From DUVT01 sp041675865 (GTDB lineage: Bacteria > Bacillota_I > Bacilli_A > ML615J-28 > CAG-698), in the NCBI GenBank assembly GCA_041675865.1, contig JBAYTA010000028.1, positions 1-21,190 on the forward strand: 21,190 nucleotides of DNA, read 5' to 3'. This document shows positions 15,203 to 21,190 of the stretch, one piece after another (position 1 is the stretch's first letter; each line of letters starts with the position of its first letter). Under the pieces are notes generated by a model. That model saw nothing but the letters and a program-made list of their open reading frames with translations. It searched no databases and had not been told where the DNA came from. The translations under genes and the position numbers were made by a program.

Positions 15203-17335
15203 ATGATAAAACTAAGAAATGTCTCAAAATATTACCATAATGAAGGTATAGTAACATTAGCACTTCACAAAATTAATCTAGATTTTAAAGCTGGAGAATT
15301 TGTAGCGATAACTGGTGAAAGTGGAAGTGGGAAATCTACATTATTAAATGTAATAGCTGGAATTGATTCATATGAAGAAGGAGAACTCTTTATTAATGGA
15401 GAAGAAACTTCCTATTTTGATGATGATGACTGGGAAAGTTATCGTAAAGATAAAATAGCATTTATATTTCAAAACTATAATTTGATAGATTCATATACGG
15501 TTTTGAAAAATGTGGAAGTTGCATTAGTTGTTCAAGGTTTAAGTAAAAAAGAAAGAATTGAAAAAGCAAAAGAAATTATTGATAAGGTTGGTTTAACTGA
15601 TCACCTAAAGCATCGTGCTTCAAAACTATCAGGAGGGCAAAAGCAAAGACTTGCTATAGCTAGAGCGCTTGCAAAGGAAACTGATATTATTGTTGCGGAT
15701 GAACCAACAGGAAATTTAGATAGTGTTTCTGGAAAGCAAATAGTTAAGTTGTTAAGCGAAATTGCAAAGCAAAAACTAGTTTTTGTTGTTACACATAATT
15801 ATGAACAAGTTGCTAATTATGTTTCTAGAAAGATACGCTTATTCGATGGTGAGGTTGTTGAAGACAAGAGTTTAAGAAAAATTAATGATGTAATCTTAAA
15901 TAAAGAGCAGCCTGTTCAAACAAAAGAATTAACACAGGCATTAAATATCGCAAAGTTTAACTTATTTGGTCAACCAAAAAAGACTAGTTTTATATTTTTA
16001 GTATGTTTTGCAATTGTTACATTTATTTTCTTCTTTTATTCATTAATAATTACTAGTCCTTATACAGAAGGGTATTATTATTCTGAACTAAATAATTATC
16101 AAGAAAGATTAATTATTAAAAGAAAAGATAAGAAAGATTTAGATGATGAAGATTTTAATTATTTTTATGAACTCCAAAATTCTGGGAAAATAGATAGAAT
16201 TATTAAAGAAGATAGTGTAATTGATACATTTTTAAGATTAAACCAAAATTCTAGTGAATATTATATATATTTTAGAGGTCAAGTTCAATTTAATATTACT
16301 TATACTGAAGATACGTTAATCGGTAGATTTCCAGAAGCAGATGATGAAATACTCTTAAATATCTATTTTAATGATAATGAAGAATCAGATGTAAGAAGAA
16401 TGCTTAATACTGAAATGGACTTCACTTTTGAACGAGATTATTTTCTTGGAAGTTCAAGTACATATACATTCAAAGTGGTTGGTATTAACAAAAGAACTGT
16501 TGATACTAAAGACGGATATGTTGTAACAGATGATACATTTAGAAAAATCCATTTAAAGAACTACTATAACAATCTAGGCTCAACACTACAATTTTTTAAT
16601 GATTCCGACCAAATCATTGGAATATATGATGTTAGAGTATACGTGGATTATAGCCTTAGTGATAACCAAACAATCTTCAATAATGTAATGTTTGGAGATG
16701 ATTATTCGTATGTGCTAATAAAAGAAGAATTATTAGATGTAATTAAAAAAGAAGGCGAGGGTTGGGATTTCGCAAGTATCTATTTAAGTGAAGAATTTAT
16801 AACTAGAGAATTCTCAGTCAAATATAGTCAATATACCCTTAATTTAAAAAATGTAAATGATAGAACATCATTAGAAAAAGAGTTATTAAACAATGGTTAT
16901 TATGCGTTTTCTCCATTTTATGATGTGAAGGTAGCTGATTATATGGATACATTTAATGCGATTTCAAGTTTGTTTTCATCACTTGGCTTTGTATTTATTG
17001 TGTTTATCATATACTTAATTAGTTATTTAATATTTAAGTTGATAATGAACACAAAGATTAAAGATTATACAATTTTAAGAATTATTGGAGCGAGAAAAAC
17101 TTTAATAAGCTGGGTAATCAGATCTGAATTATTGATATCATTCTTGCTTGCTTATATTGTATTCTTTGTTTTCTATTTCTTTATAAAAGATTATTATCCA
17201 TTTTTAGTTAATCTTAAAATTCTAGACTATATAGTTGTGTTTTTAATAAATGTAGGTTTATCATTATTGATAGCTAGAAAATTTATTGTGAAACAAATCC
17301 AAGCAACTTTATTTACAAATTTAAGAGCGGAGTAG
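15203..17335 (+). CDS. ABC transporter, fused ATPase and FtsX/MacB-type permease (first of pair)
   Basis: A 710-residue ABC protein with an N-terminal ATPase and a C-terminal permease. Walker A GESGSGKST is at 38-46, the Q-loop at Gln90, the signature LSGGQ at 142-146, Walker B IIVADE at 162-167 and the H-loop His at 198. The permease has one helix at about 262-283, a large polar extracytoplasmic domain of about 300 residues, and three C-terminal helices (about 580-608, 640-662 and 673-692). The RIIGARKTLISWVIRSE segment between helices is typical of FtsX/MacB domains. These mechanotransmission-type systems usually move substrates outside the membrane rather than across it. The next gene begins 9 bases downstream, so a heterodimer is likely. 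The substrate is unknown. Confidence 0.92.
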   Translation: MIKLRNVSKYYHNEGIVTLALHKINLDFKAGEFVAITGESGSGKSTLLNVIAGIDSYEEGELFINGEETSYFDDDDWESYRKDKIAFIFQNYNLIDSYTVLKNVEVALVVQGLSKKERIEKAKEIIDKVGLTDHLKHRASKLSGGQKQRLAIARALAKETDIIVADEPTGNLDSVSGKQIVKLLSEIAKQKLVFVVTHNYEQVANYVSRKIRLFDGEVVEDKSLRKINDVILNKEQPVQTKELTQALNIAKFNLFGQPKKTSFIFLVCFAIVTFIFFFYSLIITSPYTEGYYYSELNNYQERLIIKRKDKKDLDDEDFNYFYELQNSGKIDRIIKEDSVIDTFLRLNQNSSEYYIYFRGQVQFNITYTEDTLIGRFPEADDEILLNIYFNDNEESDVRRMLNTEMDFTFERDYFLGSSSTYTFKVVGINKRTVDTKDGYVVTDDTFRKIHLKNYYNNLGSTLQFFNDSDQIIGIYDVRVYVDYSLSDNQTIFNNVMFGDDYSYVLIKEELLDVIKKEGEGWDFASIYLSEEFITREFSVKYSQYTLNLKNVNDRTSLEKELLNNGYYAFSPFYDVKVADYMDTFNAISSLFSSLGFVFIVFIIYLISYLIFKLIMNTKIKDYTILRIIGARKTLISWVIRSELLISFLLAYIVFFVFYFFIKDYYPFLVNLKILDYIVVFLINVGLSLLIARKFIVKQIQATLFTNLRAE

Positions 17336-17344
17336 GTGAACATC

Positions 17345-19825
17345 ATGATTGCAATTAAAAATGTTAATAAATATTTTAATAAACGTAAAAGTAATGAAAT
17401 TCATGTTATTAATAATACAAGTTTAGAATTTCCTGCTAATGGCTTAGTATGTTTATTAGGTGCAAGTGGAAGTGGTAAGACAACGCTTTTAAATGTTGTT
17501 GGTGGTTTAGATAAAATCGATAATGGAGAAATTATTTTTAAAGATTACTCTATTAAAAAATATAAATCATCTCAGTGGGATTTTATAAGAAATAGACATT
17601 TTGGTTATATATTTCAAAATTATATTTTATTACCTGATTTAACCGTTTATCAAAACCTTGAATTAGTCTTAAAAATATTAAACCTTGATAAGGATGAAAT
17701 TGACCAAAGAATTGAATATGCACTTGATGCTGTTGGTATGCTTAAGTTCAAAAAAAGAAAACCAACTCAGTTAAGTGGTGGGCAACAACAAAGAATAGCT
17801 ATCGCAAGAGCTTTAGTTAAAAGTCCTGATGTTGTAATTGCTGATGAACCTACTGGAAATTTAGATGAACGAAATACTACGCAAATAATGAGTATAATCA
17901 AAAAAATATCTAAAGAATGTTTAGTTATTTTGGTTACTCATGAAAGAAGATTAGCAGAATTTTATGGTGATAGAATTATTGAGATTGCAGATGGAAAAGT
18001 AATAAATGATATTGCAGTTACTTCAACTGGAGAGTTTAAAGAAGTTGATAATAATAATATTTATTTACAGGAATATCAAAAAGAAGAAGCAATTTCTGAA
18101 GATTTAAATATAAAATATTTCTATAAAGACATTAAAGAAAAATTAGATTTAAATGTCATTTTTCAAGATAATACATTTTATATTCATTCACCAATAGAAA
18201 ATATTAAAATAAAATTTTTAGATAAATCCAATGAAATTAAAGTAATAGATTCTAAAAAACCAGTAATTAGTCAAGAACAAATTGATGAATTCGAATATCA
18301 TATTCCAAAGATCGAACATAAATCAACAAAAAACGAATCAGTAATAAAATTTAAAGATACACTTAAAATGGCATTTAGGCATTTAGGTGGGCTTAGAAGA
18401 AGACAAAAATTGTTATTTGCAATTATGTTTTTATCAACGATTATGATTACAATAGGTTTTATAAATTTATTTTCATCGCAACATGTTGATGAAGATGACT
18501 TCCTATATTTTAATCGTAACTTAGTAGTTACTGACTTAAATTATGAAACTTTAAGTGACAATCTCGGTCCAGATGACAAGATACTTTATAAACCAGAAGA
18601 AGGCAGAGTTACAATGCTAAATAATGGATTTTTTGATCAATCAATGAACAATATAACTATAACTGATTATAATAGCCGTACAGTTTATACAAACTCAATA
18701 ATTCCATTAGAATATATAGAAAGTCCAAATCTTGTTATAGGTAAACTACCAACTGCTTATGGAGAGGCAGTAATTGATAAAAAGTTAGTTGATAGATTTT
18801 TAAAGCTACCATCGATGTCATCAGCAGGAATAAAACATAATGAACAATTTTTAGACCTAACATTTGAGATGTTTAATCATGGGATGGGGCCAGATTTTGA
18901 TGCTTTTAAAATCGTTGGTATAATCGATAACAATAATCCTAATTTTTATATAAGAGAAATTGATTATATAACAGCATTTATTCCTAGAGGTACATCATTT
19001 AATGATAGTGGTATAGTTGGAATAGATGATATTGGAAGTAATTACTACTCTAAAATTAGTGAGACTGGTTTAAATATTTTTGAGATGGAGCAAATATCTG
19101 AATTAGGTCCAAATCAAGCTATAGTTGATTCAATATTCTTTGAAAACTTTATAAATAACTCAGGAAGCAATAAGATTACGATTAGTCCAGATAGAGTTAT
19201 TGAAGTTATAGGATTTGTAACTAGCAGCAATTTTAAATATAAATATTCAGGGGTAATTTATTTAAATGATGAATATATTTATGATTTTTATGATGAATTC
19301 TTAGAAAAAATGTATTCAAAAAATACTATGTTAGTCTATGCGAAAAACCCTAAAGAATTTATTGATAAGTTTAAAGATTCTCCAAGTACAGTCGAACTTT
19401 TATATGATCAAGAATATGAAGCGTTAAAATTACAGGTCATAAATATTGATTTATTCATTTCTTCATTAGTGGTTTTAGGAGCTTCGCTTGTGTTTTTATT
19501 CTTCCTAATGCGTTCTAGTATGATGTCAAGAATTTACCAAATTGGTGTATATAGAGCATTAGGGATTGGAAAGTCAAATATATATCGAATATTCTTTACT
19601 GAGATTTTGATAATTACTTTAATAACATCAATAATAGGTATTTTTATGGTTAGTGTTGTAGTTAATAAAGTTAATGAGATTGCTGAATTAATTTATTATC
19701 CATGGTTCATAGCACCTATTTCCTTACTATTTATAACAATTGTAAATGCAATAGTTGGCTTATTACCAGTTAATACTTTACTTAGATTAACTCCATCACA
19801 AATATTAAGTAAATATGATATATAA
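17345..19825 (+). CDS. ABC transporter, fused ATPase and FtsX/MacB-type permease (second of pair)
   Basis: An 826-residue partner with the same architecture. Walker A GASGSGKTT is at 39-47, LSGGQ at 143-147, Walker B VVIADE at 163-168 and the H-loop His at 199. It differs from its neighbour by an extra cytoplasmic segment (about 225-340), charged and strand-rich, between the ATPase and the first helix (about 357-376). A large extracytoplasmic domain of about 320 residues follows, then three C-terminal helices (about 703-726, 752-772 and 788-810) with the YRALGIGKSNIYRIFFTE segment. I chose ATG 17345 over GTG 17336 because AGGTGA at 17334-17339 serves as the ribosome site. Both ATPase sites look intact. 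The two genes form a closed two-gene operon with no adaptor, regulator or sensor kinase beside it. Confidence 0.92.
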   Translation: MIAIKNVNKYFNKRKSNEIHVINNTSLEFPANGLVCLLGASGSGKTTLLNVVGGLDKIDNGEIIFKDYSIKKYKSSQWDFIRNRHFGYIFQNYILLPDLTVYQNLELVLKILNLDKDEIDQRIEYALDAVGMLKFKKRKPTQLSGGQQQRIAIARALVKSPDVVIADEPTGNLDERNTTQIMSIIKKISKECLVILVTHERRLAEFYGDRIIEIADGKVINDIAVTSTGEFKEVDNNNIYLQEYQKEEAISEDLNIKYFYKDIKEKLDLNVIFQDNTFYIHSPIENIKIKFLDKSNEIKVIDSKKPVISQEQIDEFEYHIPKIEHKSTKNESVIKFKDTLKMAFRHLGGLRRRQKLLFAIMFLSTIMITIGFINLFSSQHVDEDDFLYFNRNLVVTDLNYETLSDNLGPDDKILYKPEEGRVTMLNNGFFDQSMNNITITDYNSRTVYTNSIIPLEYIESPNLVIGKLPTAYGEAVIDKKLVDRFLKLPSMSSAGIKHNEQFLDLTFEMFNHGMGPDFDAFKIVGIIDNNNPNFYIREIDYITAFIPRGTSFNDSGIVGIDDIGSNYYSKISETGLNIFEMEQISELGPNQAIVDSIFFENFINNSGSNKITISPDRVIEVIGFVTSSNFKYKYSGVIYLNDEYIYDFYDEFLEKMYSKNTMLVYAKNPKEFIDKFKDSPSTVELLYDQEYEALKLQVINIDLFISSLVVLGASLVFLFFLMRSSMMSRIYQIGVYRALGIGKSNIYRIFFTEILIITLITSIIGIFMVSVVVNKVNEIAELIYYPWFIAPISLLFITIVNAIVGLLPVNTLLRLTPSQILSKYDI

Positions 19826-19853
19826 AAAAGTGTGCAAATTTTTGCACACTTTT
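19826..19853 (+). terminator. Bidirectional terminator between convergent genes
   Basis: A perfect 13-bp inverted repeat (AAAAGTGTGCAAA, 19826-19838, with TTTGCACACTTTT, 19841-19853) forms a stem that has an A-run before and a T-run after it on either strand. It fills the whole 26-base gap between the ABC operon and the convergent carrier gene, and its right arm overlaps the carrier's stop codon. Confidence 0.9.
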
Positions 19854-21190
19854 AATATCCAATGTAATATCCAATTATTAATAACATAACTGTAATAGCT
19901 AAGATTAATAATTGTAGGATAAATGTTTTTTTAAGCCATTTTGTATAAGAAAATCCTGCAATCCCTAGTGCTATTAATAACACCGGATTAGTTGGATAGA
20001 TTAAATCAGTATATCCATCTCCAAATATAAATGCAAGCAATGCTATATTTTGTGTAATTCCAATTTTATTCGCAAGAATGCTTATAATAGGAACGATTAA
20101 AACTACTTTTGCACTAGCTGAACCAATAAAGAATTGGATAAATAAGATAATAGCATAGATGAATAATATCCCTACAATTGGTGATGTATCATTAAGTATA
20201 TTTGCTAGGTAATAGATAATTGTATCCATTATTCTTGAATCCACTAATATAAACTTAATTGAGCCTGCAAGTAATAATAGAAGGATTGCAGGACTCATAG
20301 AGACAAGTCCATCAAAGAACATTCTTAAAGTTCTTTTAAACTCAATATTAATTATTCTTGCACAAATAAAGATACCGAATAGAAAACTTAATGCTAGGAT
20401 TGGAATTGATAAGCTGTTTTCTGAGATGGGCTTTATAACTGCAGTTAAGAATATAATAAATAAAATTGATATGAATAATCCTAAATAAGTTTTTAATATT
20501 TTCGGATCATAATTATTGAAAGTATTTAAATTTAAGGATTTTATTTTTTCTTGATCAGCTTCATAAGTAAATGAACTTGTTGGATCTTTTTCAATTTTTT
20601 TTACATGTATTCTTAAGAATACACAAAGAATGAAATACATTAAAACAAAGATAATTATGCGATACCAAATACCATCTAGAACAGTAATTCCCATAGCTTC
20701 ACTTGCTAGACCTACAGAAAATGGATTTGTAAGAGCGGTTGAGAATCCAAAACCTGCAGCCATTAAACACATTCCAAGTCCAGTAAATGTATCCCAACCA
20801 AGTGAAAGTGAGAGAACTATGATTATTGGTAAAAGAGTAATCGATTCTTCAAATATTCCAAATAAAGCACCAAATAACATAAAGAAAAGAATAACTAAAT
20901 ACATTAATTTATATTTTTTGTCTTTATATTTATTAATTAAATAAGAAATTAAGGCACCAATTCCATTTGTTTGTTGCATTACATTAAATGCACCACCCAA
21001 AATTAAAATGAAAAGTGAGATAACAATAACTGGAATACCATCACTTTTTGCAAGCAATCTAATTGGTGAGAACAAAAAATGAATAAAATTATAACCTTTT
21101 TCTTCATTTGTGAACTGAAAGTTCAAATCCTCATAGATACCTTTTGGAATCAAAAATGTTAGTAGATATGTTATAAACATAAATGAAACA
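19852..21190 (-). CDS. YfcC/DcuC-type carrier (5' end beyond the window)
   Basis: A polytopic secondary carrier of the YfcC/DcuC (C4-dicarboxylate anaerobic carrier-like) superfamily in the cytoplasmic membrane, with about 11-12 hydrophobic helices. Family segments include the first-helix end LLTFLIPKGIY (usually WIIPAG-Y), the NPFSVGLASEAMG stretch, FFIGSASAKVVLIVPI, and the C-terminal GDGYTDLIYPTNPVLL with GFSYTKWLKK. Relatives move basic amino acids or dicarboxylates, and the substrate cannot be read from sequence. An ATG at 21178-21180 lies inside the first helix, and the frame stays open to the window edge (preceding codons Val, Ser, Phe). The real start is therefore probably outside, with some 15-25 residues missing. 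It converges on the ABC operon. Confidence 0.87.
   Translation of the reverse strand, partial: VSFMFITYLLTFLIPKGIYEDLNFQFTNEEKGYNFIHFLFSPIRLLAKSDGIPVIVISLFILILGGAFNVMQQTNGIGALISYLINKYKDKKYKLMYLVILFFMLFGALFGIFEESITLLPIIIVLSLSLGWDTFTGLGMCLMAAGFGFSTALTNPFSVGLASEAMGITVLDGIWYRIIIFVLMYFILCVFLRIHVKKIEKDPTSSFTYEADQEKIKSLNLNTFNNYDPKILKTYLGLFISILFIIFLTAVIKPISENSLSIPILALSFLFGIFICARIINIEFKRTLRMFFDGLVSMSPAILLLLLAGSIKFILVDSRIMDTIIYYLANILNDTSPIVGILFIYAIILFIQFFIGSASAKVVLIVPIISILANKIGITQNIALLAFIFGDGYTDLIYPTNPVLLIALGIAGFSYTKWLKKTFILQLLILAITVMLLIIGYYIGY

Noticed and set aside
1..21190. Search for mobile elements, CRISPR repeats, toxin-antitoxin pairs and defence genes
   Set aside because: No transposase, integrase, long terminal repeats, regularly spaced repeats or defence-type domains were seen on either strand.

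Overview
The window is about 21.2 kb of AT-rich bacterial chromosome carrying mostly housekeeping, transport and membrane genes. TGA acts as a stop codon (ileS and deoC both end on TGA) and tryptophan is TGG, so this is the standard bacterial code and not the Mycoplasma/Spiroplasma code. The very low GC, the ylmH-ileS linkage, the YmfF/YmfH M16 pair and strong AGGAGG ribosome sites point to a low-GC Bacillota/Mycoplasmatota lineage. My best guess is an Acholeplasmatales/Izemoplasmatales/Haloplasma-like relative. That placement is inference from gene content and codon use, not from a marker tree.

Layout. (1) 1-5264, plus strand: one probable operon of ylmH (3' end only), ileS, an unrecognised 285-residue gene, deoC and deoD, closed by a strong terminator. 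It combines isoleucyl-tRNA charging with deoxynucleoside salvage. (2) 5323-8085: a translationally coupled pair of M16-type genes, one without and one with the zinc motif (YmfF/YmfH type), followed by a terminator. (3) 8097-8557: a short single-stranded DNA-binding protein with its own promoter and two perfect palindromes in its leader. (4) 8599-8722: a single tRNA-Gly(GCC) with a good promoter. (5) 8733-11524, minus strand: two tandem MgtE-type magnesium channel genes. (6) 11619-13520, plus strand: the CCA-adding/poly(A)-polymerase-family gene and a six-helix membrane protein. (7) 13644-15098: two membrane protein genes, the second CvpA-like, with promoter and terminator. (8) 15101-19853: two adjacent ABC transporter genes, each an ATPase fused to an FtsX/MacB-type permease, probably forming one heterodimeric complex. 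(9) 19852-21190, minus strand: a YfcC/DcuC-type carrier whose start lies beyond the window edge.

I saw no insertion sequences, phage genes, CRISPR arrays, toxin-antitoxin pairs or defence genes, and no clear sign of recent transfer. I do not see a convincing new biological system. The points that most deserve a second look are the paired palindromes in the ssb leader, the extra cytoplasmic segment in the second ABC protein, the two divergent MgtE paralogues in one operon, and the uncharacterised gene between ileS and deoC. The longest tRNA-plus-intergenic stretch (8473-8779) is largely explained by a hairpin, a promoter, the tRNA and a terminator.
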